Below the pieces are notes generated by a model. The model did not search any database, had not been told where the DNA came from, and was given only the letters and a program-made list of their open reading frames with translations. The position numbers were made by a program, and so were the translations under genes. Shown here in pieces: positions 26,442 through 35,693 of a DNA stretch of 64,000 nt. Origin of the DNA: Methanobacteriota archaeon (GTDB taxonomy: Archaea; Halobacteriota; Methanomicrobia; Methanomicrobiales; Methanomicrobiaceae); assembly GCA_016841485.1 (NCBI GenBank), contig JAENZA010000005.1, positions 1 through 64,000 on the forward strand, read 5' to 3'. How positions within the stretch are numbered: the first letter of the stretch is position 1; each line of letters opens with the position of its first letter.

Positions 26442-28337
26442 TTAGTCATAGATCCTGTGTTCGGCACTCTGCAGGATTTTCTGCAGCATCTCCGGATAGG
26501 ATATCCTCGCAAGGGCGGCCATCTTGGCCAGGTGCCCGTCCCAGCACCAGCCGGGGTTCGGGTTGACCTCGAGAAGACGGGGAGTGCCGTTATGGTCAAG
26601 GCGCCAGTCAAAGCGTGCATAATCCCTGCATTTCAGTCTCCCGAAGAGCTTCAGGCAGCTTGCGACAAGGAATCTCTGCACGTCTTCGGAGAGGTGTGCC
26701 CGGACAGACCTGAGGTTCCAGTAAGGCGAGGACGGGTCCCATTTCGCCTCATACCCGCATATCCGTGGATAGGAAGAGGGAAGGGCCGAGTAGTCCTCCT
26801 CGATTATTGGGAGCACCTCATACATGTCGGGAAGATTGCCGATGATCCCGACACTGACATCACTCCCCGAAAGGAATTCCTCGACGAGGATGGAGGTATC
26901 CTGACCGCAGCGCGCCCTGACATCCATGATTGCCTCCTGAAGTTGTGCTATGTCGGTACAGACACTCTTCATGGTGATACCGACGCTGGAGTCCCCAAGG
27001 TTCGGTTTGACGATGACCGGAAACCTGAGCGGCTGTTCGATGAACGAACTGTCGGCGGGGTTGATAAGAAAAGCCTTCGGGACAGGGATGTCAAGTTCAT
27101 GCGCCGCACCGCGTACCAGGGATTTGTCGTAACAGTAGGCAAGGCACTGTGGGCCCCCGCCGGTGTAGGGGATACCGAGCGTCTCAAGGACTGCCGGAAT
27201 ATGGAGTTCCTTGAGCGGGTCGTTGAAGAATCCCTCATCGCAGAGATTGAAGACGAAGTCGGTCTTCTTTCCCTTCTGCTGAAGGGCTCTGACAAGCGAG
27301 GCATGGTTGTCGACATAGGTGAAGGAATACTCATCGATGGCCGAAAGGGCCTTTTTGAGCTCCTCTATGGTGTGAAAATCATCCTCGTCAAAGACGCACG
27401 AAGGCCGGACCCGGTCCTTCAGACGGGGGTCGCCCATAACGACGGTGATGTTTCGTTTCGCGGAGGTAACCTGTTTTCTGCGGGTCCATGCCTTTTCCAC
27501 CCGTGACGTGATGACCAGGCGCCTGCCCATCATGCCGAGATCATGGTTTTTCCGGGATTTTGGAATGAGGGGGTCGTGGAAGGCGATGTCCCGGTAGCCG
27601 CACTCTTCAAGCATATCCCGGATGCGTTCCCGGCTATACAGGCGCTCTGCATAGAACTGATCGGCAAGCACCCCTTTTCTGACATGGGTGATGACCTCGC
27701 GGGAGATCAGTTTTTCCCCGTCCTCCGAGAGGCTGCGCTCACGGCATACGAAGTAGTTCTGGTCTATCCATTCCCAGCTGCGGGGTTCATAATGGTCCCT
27801 GAGATAGGCGCCGTCTGCGATATCCAGGAGGAGACCTCCCCCCGGTTTTACCACCCTGAACACTTCTTTGAGGATGTTTTTGTCATCCTCATATGATTCG
27901 AAGTAGCCGAAGCTGTTGCCAGGAATGAGAACATGATCGAACGTATCGGTCTGAAAGGCAAGTTTTCGTGCGTCTCCTTCCCGAAAATTCACGTTAAGTC
28001 CTTCGTTTTTCGCCTGCTTCTTTGCCCGGGTGATGAGGTAATGCGAACGGTCAAGGCCGGAGACTGTGGAAAATCCCCGTCGTGCAAGCTCCAGTGAGTG
28101 CCGTCCCTGGCCGCAGCAGAGATCAAGGATACTGTCGCCGGGCTGAAGGTCGAGGGCGCCGGAAAAGAGATCGACTTCTTCTGCGGTAATGCAGGTATCC
28201 TCAATGACATCACCGTCCGTACGGAGGTAGTTTGCATTGAAAATTTCCCTCCACCAGTCGGCCCTGACATAGCTCTCCAGGCTTTCTACAGGGCCAATAT
28301 AACTGGTTATTTTAGATTTAGGCGCATTTTTGCTCAT
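26442..28337 (-). CDS. Fusion of an AdoMet methyltransferase and a D-Ala-D-Ala-ligase-like ATP-grasp enzyme
   Basis: A 631-residue two-domain protein. Residues 1-280 form a class I methyltransferase (motif I ILDLCCGQGRHS at 70-81, LLLDIADG further on). From about residue 300 a Ddl-type ATP-grasp domain begins, with FNLCDEGFFNDPLKE, then HIPAVLETLGIPYTGG, FPVIVKPNLGDSSVGI, ILVEEFLSGSDVSVGI and the metal site RLLEVNPNPGWCWDGHL. Archaea lack peptidoglycan, so the ligase half must join other carboxylate and amine groups. The fusion implies that one compound is both methylated and ligated. The gene stands alone between AOR and a divergent membrane protein. The linker is short and in frame, with no sign of a sequencing artefact. 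Confidence 0.88.
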   Translation of the reverse strand: MSKNAPKSKITSYIGPVESLESYVRADWWREIFNANYLRTDGDVIEDTCITAEEVDLFSGALDLQPGDSILDLCCGQGRHSLELARRGFSTVSGLDRSHYLITRAKKQAKNEGLNVNFREGDARKLAFQTDTFDHVLIPGNSFGYFESYEDDKNILKEVFRVVKPGGGLLLDIADGAYLRDHYEPRSWEWIDQNYFVCRERSLSEDGEKLISREVITHVRKGVLADQFYAERLYSRERIRDMLEECGYRDIAFHDPLIPKSRKNHDLGMMGRRLVITSRVEKAWTRRKQVTSAKRNITVVMGDPRLKDRVRPSCVFDEDDFHTIEELKKALSAIDEYSFTYVDNHASLVRALQQKGKKTDFVFNLCDEGFFNDPLKELHIPAVLETLGIPYTGGGPQCLAYCYDKSLVRGAAHELDIPVPKAFLINPADSSFIEQPLRFPVIVKPNLGDSSVGITMKSVCTDIAQLQEAIMDVRARCGQDTSILVEEFLSGSDVSVGIIGNLPDMYEVLPIIEEDYSALPSSYPRICGYEAKWDPSSPYWNLRSVRAHLSEDVQRFLVASCLKLFGRLKCRDYARFDWRLDHNGTPRLLEVNPNPGWCWDGHLAKMAALARISYPEMLQKILQSAEHRIYD

Positions 28338-28593
28338 TAATTTGCCTTATAAAAAATATGATATCTCCGTTCAGATAATAAAGCTATCTGGGGCGTTAAA
28401 AAATTCATCCTATTAAAGTCTTATGAGGGGTTCTCGGCGGCGGTGTATCGGGGGGATAAGCCTTACGCGCACTGGTCAGGTCAGGAAGGGATGCCCCCCC
28501 GTCTCCCTCCGGACCCTTCTGTCATGGCGGGGAGATCTGTGCATCCCCGGTGGCTCCCTTAGATTCATAACGATGCATGGACTATAGAAAACT
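28338..28593. promoter_or_regulatory. Divergent promoter gap
   Basis: A 256-bp gap between divergent genes. On the minus strand TATA-like boxes occur at about 28349-28360 and 28375-28385; the second fits better with a start codon at 28337. On the plus strand ACTATAGAA at about 28579-28587 precedes the membrane-protein gene. The middle is GC-rich and contains an SRP-RNA-like 17-mer that I do not accept as an RNA gene. Confidence 0.45.
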
Positions 28594-29268
28594 ATGCCGC
28601 ACCTGTCCCGGACACCTTTAGGGGGATACATCACGCTCTTCCTGCAGGTGATGATAATCCTCATCATCGTCGACAGTGCAATGGCGAGGAACTACTCCTA
28701 TGTCTTCGGCGGAATTGTCGTCCTTCTCCTGACCCTGGTCCCGATGATGATGGATCGGCAAATCCATATAACGATCCCCTGGTGGCTGACCTTTCTTATT
28801 GTCCTCTCCCTGTACATTCACATCGGCGGTCAGTACTTTGAATGGTACACCTCGTTTTACCCCTATTATGACAAAATTGCACACCTGATATCCGGGACGA
28901 CCGTCGCCCTCATTGGCTTTACCCTGGTGCTCCTCCTAGACCAGTACACTGAGAACAACTTCAACCGACCGGTGATCATCTTCATGATCATCATGTTTAC
29001 GGTGGCATTCGGCGGCTTCTGGGAGATCTTTGAATATACCGTGGATACGTTCCTGGGGGTAGAGATGCAGCATGGGCTCGACGACACCATGCTGGATATG
29101 ATCTTCGTCCTTGTCGGGGCGGTTGTTGTTGCTGCCCTTGGTAATTTCTATCTGCGGAGGGTTTCAAAAAAGACCCTCTCCCGTCTCTTTCTGGGAAAGC
29201 CCGACCTGGTGGAGAAGGTCTATGGATGCATATCCGATCTGCCCCAACAGAGGAGAAAAAAGGACTGA
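28594..29268 (+). CDS. DUF2238 (YjdF-like) multi-pass membrane protein
   Basis: A 224-residue integral membrane protein with about six helices. The family signature is YDKIAHLISGTT, then GGFWEIFEYTVD and the loop MQHGLDDTMLDMIFVLVGA, where conserved acidic and histidine residues face one side of the membrane. DUF2238 proteins are widespread in bacteria and archaea and have no established function. The TATA-like box lies only 7-15 bases before the ATG, so translation may begin slightly further in. It is convergent with the CrtC-like/prenyl synthase gene, with 15 bp between stops. Confidence 0.88.
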   Translation: MPHLSRTPLGGYITLFLQVMIILIIVDSAMARNYSYVFGGIVVLLLTLVPMMMDRQIHITIPWWLTFLIVLSLYIHIGGQYFEWYTSFYPYYDKIAHLISGTTVALIGFTLVLLLDQYTENNFNRPVIIFMIIMFTVAFGGFWEIFEYTVDTFLGVEMQHGLDDTMLDMIFVLVGAVVVAALGNFYLRRVSKKTLSRLFLGKPDLVEKVYGCISDLPQQRRKKD

Positions 29269-29283
29269 CCTTGGGGGCCGGGA

Positions 29284-31557
29284 TTACACCTCATAGGCCA
29301 TATGAACGAGGTTTGCACAGATCACCCGGAGCATGAGCTTCCCCGGTGAAGGAGGGATATGCCGTGAGAACGCTTCCCATTCAGCCTCAATTTCCTCTAT
29401 GGCTTTTTTTGAGCAGTCTTCGAGAGCACCCGATATACGTACCAATTCGATACCTTCCCGGAGGACGGTTGCATCCGTCCTGAGTTCCGGGGTGCAGAGG
29501 ATGGCGCATAAACGGTCGGATCGTTTCCGGTCGAGCATATCGAGCGCACGCAGAATGACATAGGTCGGCTTGCCGTTTCTGAGATCCTCCCCGGGACTCT
29601 TCCCCCATGTCGGATCACCGGAAAAGTTCAGTACATCATCGATGATCTGGAAACTTATGCCCATGGTCCTGCCGAAGTGCAGGCATGCCGCACGGGTCTC
29701 TTGAGGTACTTCCTTTAGGATACAGGCAAGCTCGGCGACGCCTTCGGTTGCAGAGGCGGTTTTGTAGGCATACATCTGGAGCACCTGCTCATCGAGGCGT
29801 TCGTCTCTCCACCTGCTCAGAGTCGCGGGGGAGAGGTTTTTTGACCAGAATATGTCCTGCCCCTGGCCGAGATGGGCCCGAAGAGACGTATCGGTCATCA
29901 GCCGGAGCACCCGGTGCTTCTGGTCCGGGGTCAGGTCGCTGCACGAGGAGACAATGTTCTGGGGAAAGAAATACAGGGTACTGGCCGCATTGATGGCAAT
30001 ATCCGTCCCGTACCGCCGGTGGATGGCCTCGTCTCCCCGGCGGAGGAGGGATTCATCCTCGATATCATCGATGATGAGTGCCGCGGAATGCAGGAGTTCG
30101 GTCATCACGAAGAGCTTCTCCGTCTCTTCGGTGAACCGGACCCCCACCGCATCGGCGATGAGGATGCCGAAGATCGGGCGCCAGTGTTTTCCCTGGCGTG
30201 AGAGGAGGTCCCAGACGGGCCGGGAGATGGTCTGTGTAAACGGCGTGTAGTCGATGACGGGCTGGGATTCCCCGAAAAGGGCTGTGCACCACTTCTCGTC
30301 TATCTCCCGGGGGAAGAGCTGTTCGAGACGTTCATTGATCTTTGGCTCAAAACGTCCGACAAAATCGGATACATCGGCAATGAACCCGTATCCGCAGAGT
30401 TCCAGCTGGCCGCGTCCGGATATGTCATCTGTTCCTATGCGGCCGGAGACACGTCCCGACCCTTCCCAGAGCCCGCCATCCATCCCGATGATCTCGATCT
30501 CCTGCTCATCGATATCGGGGGTGAACCGCAGGGCCGCGTCAAGTGCGGGAATGGAAAATTCCCACTCGACGGGGTAATGGATGTGCGTCCGCGGGCTCTC
30601 CCATATACGCAGGGGCCTTACCGTTATCTCAGACTGCCAGGTTGCATTTCCATCCTTTGAAAAGAGGATGCAAAACGTCGAGACCGTCTCTTTTGACCGG
30701 AGATTTCGCCGGTGCATGAGCATCAGGTTGCGGCCGTCATCCAGCTGTATCCCGCACCAGTCCCAGCCGAGGGGATGGTAGCAGGGTTCGCTCTCTTCAT
30801 CCGCATGATCGATATCCTCTTCATCCAGAAACCACGTCGTCCCGCCCGACTGATAATCGCACCACGCCTCTCCGGAGACGGGCACCCCGCCTGCGATCCC
30901 CTGGAGCTTCAGGCGCGGGCAGGTAATATACTGCATCCCGATCTCATCCGGCGGGGCAAGGGTGGAGAGGTCGGTGAAGGGCATTTGCGGGACCATTGCG
31001 CATGAAATGGTTTCTCCATGCGTTGTGTCACGGAAGGTTGCGATGATCTCATCATCCACAAAAGAGATCCGGGCATCGTCCCACGTCACAGAGAAGGGGG
31101 TGCTCTCGATCTCCATCGTCGTCCCGGGGCAGGTGATGGGGGGGTAGAGGCCGTGTTCGGCAATTTCCCGCCGGATGGTATCACTGACGTACCTGCTCAC
31201 CCCGAGTTTGTCAGGGAAGGCATCGAGCTGTCCGAGGTACCATGTATGCAGCGGATTATCCAATCGCATTTCCCTGTGGTGAACCCCTGTCATGGTGTCA
31301 ACCACGGAGCAGAGATACATCGCACCGGGTATACTCTTTGCCTCACCGGGAATATTCCCGCCTTCCGGGAGACGAAGAGAAAAGGAACAGATCACGAAAT
31401 TTCGCCGTTCTATACCCTCACCCTCAAAAAACCCCTGCACATACCACCACCGGACAAAGGGCCCGTTCTCCTCCGGGGCCACCCGACAGACGATATCCGC
31501 TGGAAACCCCGGTGATCCGGTCCTCTCCGTATCTATTCTTGCCACCTCATTCCACAA
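29284..31557 (-). CDS. Fusion of a CrtC/AttH-like lipocalin domain and a trans-isoprenyl diphosphate synthase
   Basis: A 757-residue protein. Residues 1-400 form a CrtC/AttH-type double lipocalin domain: FVRWWYVQGFF near 34, GEAWCDYQSGG at 229-239, PLGWDWCGIQLDDGRNLMLM at 262-281 and a C-terminal beta half. CrtC itself hydrates carotenoid double bonds. Residues about 405-757 form a complete prenyl diphosphate synthase with HWRP (458-461), first Asp motif DDIEDESLLRRGD (497-509), GQGQD and the second Asp motif IIDDVLNFSGD (638-648). Prenyl synthases elongate allylic diphosphates with IPP. The start is unclear: TTG at 31557 or GTG at 31545, shortly after a TATA-like box at about 31575-31583. 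The dikinase gene lies just upstream on the same strand. Confidence 0.87.
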   Translation of the reverse strand: MWNEVARIDTERTGSPGFPADIVCRVAPEENGPFVRWWYVQGFFEGEGIERRNFVICSFSLRLPEGGNIPGEAKSIPGAMYLCSVVDTMTGVHHREMRLDNPLHTWYLGQLDAFPDKLGVSRYVSDTIRREIAEHGLYPPITCPGTTMEIESTPFSVTWDDARISFVDDEIIATFRDTTHGETISCAMVPQMPFTDLSTLAPPDEIGMQYITCPRLKLQGIAGGVPVSGEAWCDYQSGGTTWFLDEEDIDHADEESEPCYHPLGWDWCGIQLDDGRNLMLMHRRNLRSKETVSTFCILFSKDGNATWQSEITVRPLRIWESPRTHIHYPVEWEFSIPALDAALRFTPDIDEQEIEIIGMDGGLWEGSGRVSGRIGTDDISGRGQLELCGYGFIADVSDFVGRFEPKINERLEQLFPREIDEKWCTALFGESQPVIDYTPFTQTISRPVWDLLSRQGKHWRPIFGILIADAVGVRFTEETEKLFVMTELLHSAALIIDDIEDESLLRRGDEAIHRRYGTDIAINAASTLYFFPQNIVSSCSDLTPDQKHRVLRLMTDTSLRAHLGQGQDIFWSKNLSPATLSRWRDERLDEQVLQMYAYKTASATEGVAELACILKEVPQETRAACLHFGRTMGISFQIIDDVLNFSGDPTWGKSPGEDLRNGKPTYVILRALDMLDRKRSDRLCAILCTPELRTDATVLREGIELVRISGALEDCSKKAIEEIEAEWEAFSRHIPPSPGKLMLRVICANLVHMAYEV

Positions 31558-31754
31558 AAGTCGTCATTGCGGGATATAAGAGTTAGGAATATGTAATCAG
31601 AAAGAACTGGAATGGCATTCTGGAAAGAGAGGTGAATGATTTCCTCCCGGTTTCACTGGTGGTTCGGAGGGCCGGATCGGGGGATATCGATGGTCTCTGC
31701 AGAAGAACGTCGTATCTCTTCCTCTGGCCATCCCGGCCACCTCCACCCCTCCCC

Positions 31755-34442
31755 TCAGGGGGCCGGGTGGTAATCACCGGCCCTCGTCTGAGGGGGGAGG
31801 AGCCGGACGATGCCGCTGCCCCCGTCAATCTCGACCCACTGTCCGTCTTCAAAGAGGTCCGTCGCCCGAAATACCCCCACCACACAGGGAATGCCGTATT
31901 CCCGAGCGATGATGGACCCGTGCTGCAGCAGTCCTCCCACCTCAAGAACGACCCCTCCGGCCGTGAGGAAGAGCGGGGTCCATCCGGGATCAGAGGCACT
32001 GATGACCAGGATGTCGCCCGGATGAACCTCTTTTTCGGCAGGGTGGTGAAGCACCCTGACCTGGCCGCGGGCGGTACCGGCGGAGACCCCGTATCCGCGA
32101 AGGTCACTGCCGTCCGCGACCTGTGCGGGAGAGTGCAGAATACGGCCGGTGGAGTCGATGACCGGCGGATAGCGGCGGACCGCATCCATCATTTCATACC
32201 ATCCTCTGTTCTCTGCGACCGTCCGGTGCATCATCATGTCCGGGTGGTCGAGCGCGGACTGGAGGTCCTGAAAAGAGAGGCAGAAGACGTCCTCTGTCGC
32301 ATGGATCTGGCCCCGCGATGCGAGACGCTCTCCTGCTGCAAGGGCCCGCCTGCGTACCCGTGATGTCACGAGGACAAGGTAGTATTTGTGGTCTTCCCGG
32401 ACGCCCCCGAAGGTATCGATGAGGGCATACATCCGCAGAAAGAGCTGTTCCCAAAGCCTGCCCTTCTTCCTGCAGAAGGTTTGCAGGAGGCGGCAGGCCT
32501 CCTCACGGCGGCGCCGTTCCTCTTCAAACCGTGCGGCCGGGCCGTCCCCCTGTCGTGAGGCCTCTGCGTAGTTTCGCAGCTGTGCAAGGATCTGTCGGGT
32601 TTGTCCGGCATATCCCGGTGACGCCGGGTCGATCTCCCGTGGCCCCCGAAAACCGTAGGTCTCCATAAAACGGGTCCATTCCGCCATGAATGCATCCGGC
32701 ATCTCCTCACGTTCTATTCTGTCAGCGAGAATGGTTGCGTCCTCAAAGACGGCCGGCCCTGCATGACGGGAAAGCCGGGAGAGGGAGAGGGCCATCTCGG
32801 TTGTCCGGTTATTGGGAAGGGCCCGGTCAACCCTGTCGGCAAGGGCCCGGCAGTCATCCGGTGCCTTCGCGAACATCCTGCGGATCACCATGCGGGCACA
32901 CTCGGAATTGATGAGGGTTGATCCGGTCTTCTCCTTCACCCACCAGACGATCAGGCGTCCCGCCCCCTCACAGAAATCAGTAAATGACAGGTCCTGCGTC
33001 TCGAGGTCGTCGAGGGCCGCCATGAATGCATCGGCAGATGCCCGGCATTCACATGATACCGCTTCCGGGGAGACAAACCCGTGTGCGGCATGGAGCAAGA
33101 GGTCGCGTGACTGCCAGAGCGATGCGGCCGTAATCCCGCGGAGAAGCGGGGGCCGTGCCGGACTCCTCCATTCCCGCGGGTCACAGGCCTGGATGATCCC
33201 GGCGGAGGATGCGTCCAGGCCACCGAACAGGAGGGCGATCATTTCCGGGTTCATAATCCAGAGAAGGTTGGAGACGTTGAGGTACATCCGTCCCTCCACC
33301 ACCTGGGCAATCCCGTTGGCGGCATCGCGGCCGACGCGGGGGTGACCGGTAAGCGCCTCAAGGGTGTAGCCCAGGACAAGGTCCATCCAGGATGACCCCA
33401 GCGGTGAGAGGGCACCCTGCATCCCGTGTTCGACCAGGGTCAGGTCCAGGTACATCCGTCCGGGCGAATCCCCGTGGGTACGCAGGATCTCCGGCAGAGG
33501 GATGAGGGTTGTTATCGGGCGGGCCTGGAGGAGCAGGATCTCCCCGTTCTGCAGGGCCCATTCGACATCGACGGGACACCCGTACAGCTCCTCCACCCGG
33601 CAAACGAGGTCCCGCAGGAGAACGGCATAGCGTGTCTCCAGGCAGAATTCATCGCTGCGGTAGTCATGGCGTTTCCGGACCTCTCCGTCGGGATCAAGAA
33701 AGAGGGCCGTCTCCTTTACCCCCGTCTTTCGTGTAAGAAACGTGGTCCCGCGCCTGGGCAGCACCAGCTCGTCGGGGGACGTCTGTCCCGAGACGATGCT
33801 CTCTCCAAGGCCCCACCCTGCGTTGATGACCACCTCTTCCCTGCTGTTGGTCACCGGGTTTGCTGAGAATGCGATGCCCGAGACGTCGGCAGGGATCATT
33901 TCCTGGACGATGACGGCCATCTGCGGTGCTTCGGGGCCGCAGCTGTTCCCTGGACGATAGGAGAGCACCCGCTGCTCAAAACAGGAAGCAAAGACTTCGC
34001 GTATTGCATCCTCAAGCCCTGCCGTCGGAACGCCAATCTTCGTCCGGTAGAGCCCTGCAAACGATGCCTCCCCGAGATCCTCGGCGGGCGACGACGAGCG
34101 GACCGCCCAGAGGCCGGTGCCGGGACCAAGGCGTCGGAGCGACTGTTTGAGGGCCTCCTGCTGGACAGGTGAAAACAGGAGGGTCTTGGAATGGTCCTGC
34201 AGTGCCTGCACGATGGAGTCGGGGACGGCATCTTCAGATGCCGCGAGGGTGCGCCAGGCGTCCGTTTCCCTGAGTGATGCAGACCACGGATCAAAGAACG
34301 TGGTGGGGAGCACACACCCGGGAGGGACCGGAAGGCCTGCCCTGCTCAGCCGCATCAGGGAGTATGCCTTCCCCCCTGCCTCCTCGATGGGTATGGGTTC
34401 ATCTTCCCCTGGGAAAAAGACCGGTTTCCTGTTCGTTTGCAT
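31755..34442 (-). CDS. Rifampin-phosphotransferase-like dikinase (PEP synthase-related, no PEP barrel)
   Basis: An 895-residue enzyme from the ATG at 34442 (GGAG six bases upstream). Residues about 8-320 are a PPDK-type ATP-binding domain (GGKAYSLMRLSRAGLPVPPG, WAVRSSSPAEDLGEASFAG, QEMIPADVSGIAFSANPVT). A long helical middle domain follows, then a swivelling phosphohistidine domain with GGLLQHGSIIAREYGIP and His841. The protein ends there, so it lacks the C-terminal PEP/pyruvate TIM barrel of true PEP synthase. This order and length match rifampin phosphotransferase, which moves the beta-phosphate of ATP to a bulky hydroxyl. The substrate is unknown. It precedes the CrtC-like/prenyl synthase gene on the same strand by 198 bp. 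Confidence 0.87.
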   Translation of the reverse strand: MQTNRKPVFFPGEDEPIPIEEAGGKAYSLMRLSRAGLPVPPGCVLPTTFFDPWSASLRETDAWRTLAASEDAVPDSIVQALQDHSKTLLFSPVQQEALKQSLRRLGPGTGLWAVRSSSPAEDLGEASFAGLYRTKIGVPTAGLEDAIREVFASCFEQRVLSYRPGNSCGPEAPQMAVIVQEMIPADVSGIAFSANPVTNSREEVVINAGWGLGESIVSGQTSPDELVLPRRGTTFLTRKTGVKETALFLDPDGEVRKRHDYRSDEFCLETRYAVLLRDLVCRVEELYGCPVDVEWALQNGEILLLQARPITTLIPLPEILRTHGDSPGRMYLDLTLVEHGMQGALSPLGSSWMDLVLGYTLEALTGHPRVGRDAANGIAQVVEGRMYLNVSNLLWIMNPEMIALLFGGLDASSAGIIQACDPREWRSPARPPLLRGITAASLWQSRDLLLHAAHGFVSPEAVSCECRASADAFMAALDDLETQDLSFTDFCEGAGRLIVWWVKEKTGSTLINSECARMVIRRMFAKAPDDCRALADRVDRALPNNRTTEMALSLSRLSRHAGPAVFEDATILADRIEREEMPDAFMAEWTRFMETYGFRGPREIDPASPGYAGQTRQILAQLRNYAEASRQGDGPAARFEEERRRREEACRLLQTFCRKKGRLWEQLFLRMYALIDTFGGVREDHKYYLVLVTSRVRRRALAAGERLASRGQIHATEDVFCLSFQDLQSALDHPDMMMHRTVAENRGWYEMMDAVRRYPPVIDSTGRILHSPAQVADGSDLRGYGVSAGTARGQVRVLHHPAEKEVHPGDILVISASDPGWTPLFLTAGGVVLEVGGLLQHGSIIAREYGIPCVVGVFRATDLFEDGQWVEIDGGSGIVRLLPPQTRAGDYHPAP

Positions 34443-34784
34443 CCGTCGTTCTCCTTGCACCAAATGCTGTTCCGGCGTTTAACCCCTCTCCATCCGTGCT
34501 CGAAGGTTATAGATGCAGGATTGCAGCCTTGTGCATGGCAGGAGATGCGGTGAATCGGAAACCGGTCTCCTGCCCTGTATCTCAGGATGTCTATGCCCGG
34601 ACACAATGAAGGTGCCGGGTTCTCCTTTGCCCTGAGGGGAAGGTATCTCCTCCTCCTCCTCCTTTCATCACCATGTCTGGAGAAGCGAGCGGGTTCCTGC
34701 GTACGGTATCCCTCTCCGGAAAACCCGCCGGCATCCGACCGGAGACATTTTCATATGCCACGAGAATTCTCATGGTGATCGGAA
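34443..34784. promoter_or_regulatory. Divergent promoter gap
   Basis: A 342-bp gene-free region. A minus-strand TATA-like box GCATCTATAACC lies at 34505-34516, about 70 bases before the dikinase ATG. On the plus strand TTTTCATATGCC at about 34748-34759 could serve the QueG-like gene, whose ATG at 34785 follows GGTGATCGG. A run of CTC repeats at about 34650-34668 has no evident role. Confidence 0.45.
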
Positions 34785-35600
34785 ATGCAGAACTATCTCA
34801 GAGAATTGATCCTCAAGCATTGCCGGGCGATGGAGATCCCCATGGTGGGGTTTGCCGGGGTCGGGCGATGGGAACACCCGCCGTTTGTCCCGTGGATGCC
34901 GGAGGAGTTTTACCCGCAGTCGATCTTTCCCGAGGCCCAGTCGGTCATCGTGATCGGCCTTCCGGTCGACCTCCCGGTCCTCGAGACAGCACCTTCCATC
35001 TATTACCACGAGCTCTATACCACCGTCAATACCCTGCTTGACCAGTATACCTACCGCCTGGCTTCTTTTCTCAATGAGATGGGATACCCGTCCGTTTTTG
35101 TCCCCCGGGACGGGTACGGCGGCATCGAAGTCCTGCTCGAAAACCCCGTCGCCTTCTTCTCCCACCGCCATGCCGCCTACCTCGCCGGGCTGGGAACATT
35201 CGGGGTAAGCAACATGCTTCTGACCCCCGAATACGGGCCGCGGGTGCGCTTCGGGTCGGTGCTGACGGCCGCCGCCCTTCCCGAAGACCCTATCATGGAA
35301 GAGGACCTCTGCACCCGGTGCATGGCGTGTGTGGAACGGTGTCCTGCACGTGCGCTCGAAGAAGGCGAGTATCCCGCCACCCTGACCGATAAGAAGGCCT
35401 GCACCGCAAACAGTGAACGCCTGTATAAAAAGCGCATCGCCCCCTGCGGGATCTGCCTGAAGGTATGTCCGGTAGGAAGGGACCGGACCCATTTCCATCG
35501 TGAAGATATCGGGATGTATACGGACCGGGACGGGTATCCTGTCCATCACCGTGCCTGGAAGCATGTCCGTTCCTACGGAGGCAAAAAGGGCCTGCGATAG
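34785..35600 (+). CDS. QueG-like iron-sulfur protein (COG1600 relative)
   Basis: A 271-residue protein related to epoxyqueuosine reductase. The N-terminal part contains VGFAGVGRWEHPPF and QSVIVIGLPVDLPV. The middle holds AYLAGLGTFGVSNMLLTPEYGPRVRF, a QueG-type cofactor-pocket block. The C-terminal part carries two ferredoxin-like cluster motifs, CTRCMACVERCP and CGICLKVCPVG. True QueG uses cobalamin and two [4Fe-4S] clusters to reduce epoxyqueuosine in tRNA. Archaea make archaeosine rather than queuosine, so this methanogen protein probably reduces something else. Stands alone on its strand. Confidence 0.85.
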   Translation: MQNYLRELILKHCRAMEIPMVGFAGVGRWEHPPFVPWMPEEFYPQSIFPEAQSVIVIGLPVDLPVLETAPSIYYHELYTTVNTLLDQYTYRLASFLNEMGYPSVFVPRDGYGGIEVLLENPVAFFSHRHAAYLAGLGTFGVSNMLLTPEYGPRVRFGSVLTAAALPEDPIMEEDLCTRCMACVERCPARALEEGEYPATLTDKKACTANSERLYKKRIAPCGICLKVCPVGRDRTHFHREDIGMYTDRDGYPVHHRAWKHVRSYGGKKGLR

Positions 35601-35693
35601 AGGGGGGACCGGTCCCTCCAGGCCCGATCCGCTGCGGTGCCCGCCGTTCATCCCGAAACACGGAAGAGCGGGCGCCGGAGAGCGGGGGCGGGG

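Noticed and set aside
26457-27506. A 349-codon open frame antisense to the methyltransferase/ATP-grasp gene
   Set aside because: It is the mirror of a strongly supported coding frame in GC-rich DNA and has no recognisable domain.
28474-28490. GGTCAGGTCAGGAAGGG, resembling the apical loop of signal recognition particle RNA
   Set aside because: The loop differs from the conserved CCGGAAGG, the GAGCAG strand opposite is missing, and the 256-bp gap cannot hold the long helix of an archaeal SRP RNA of about 300 bases.
31755-34442. Annotation as phosphoenolpyruvate synthase
   Set aside because: The protein ends with the phosphohistidine domain and lacks the C-terminal PEP/pyruvate barrel, so a PpsA role is not supported.
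34650-34668. CTC repeats before the QueG-like gene
   Set aside because: A short pyrimidine tract without a matching partner or known signal; reading it as a pseudo-ribosome site or repeat array is not justified.
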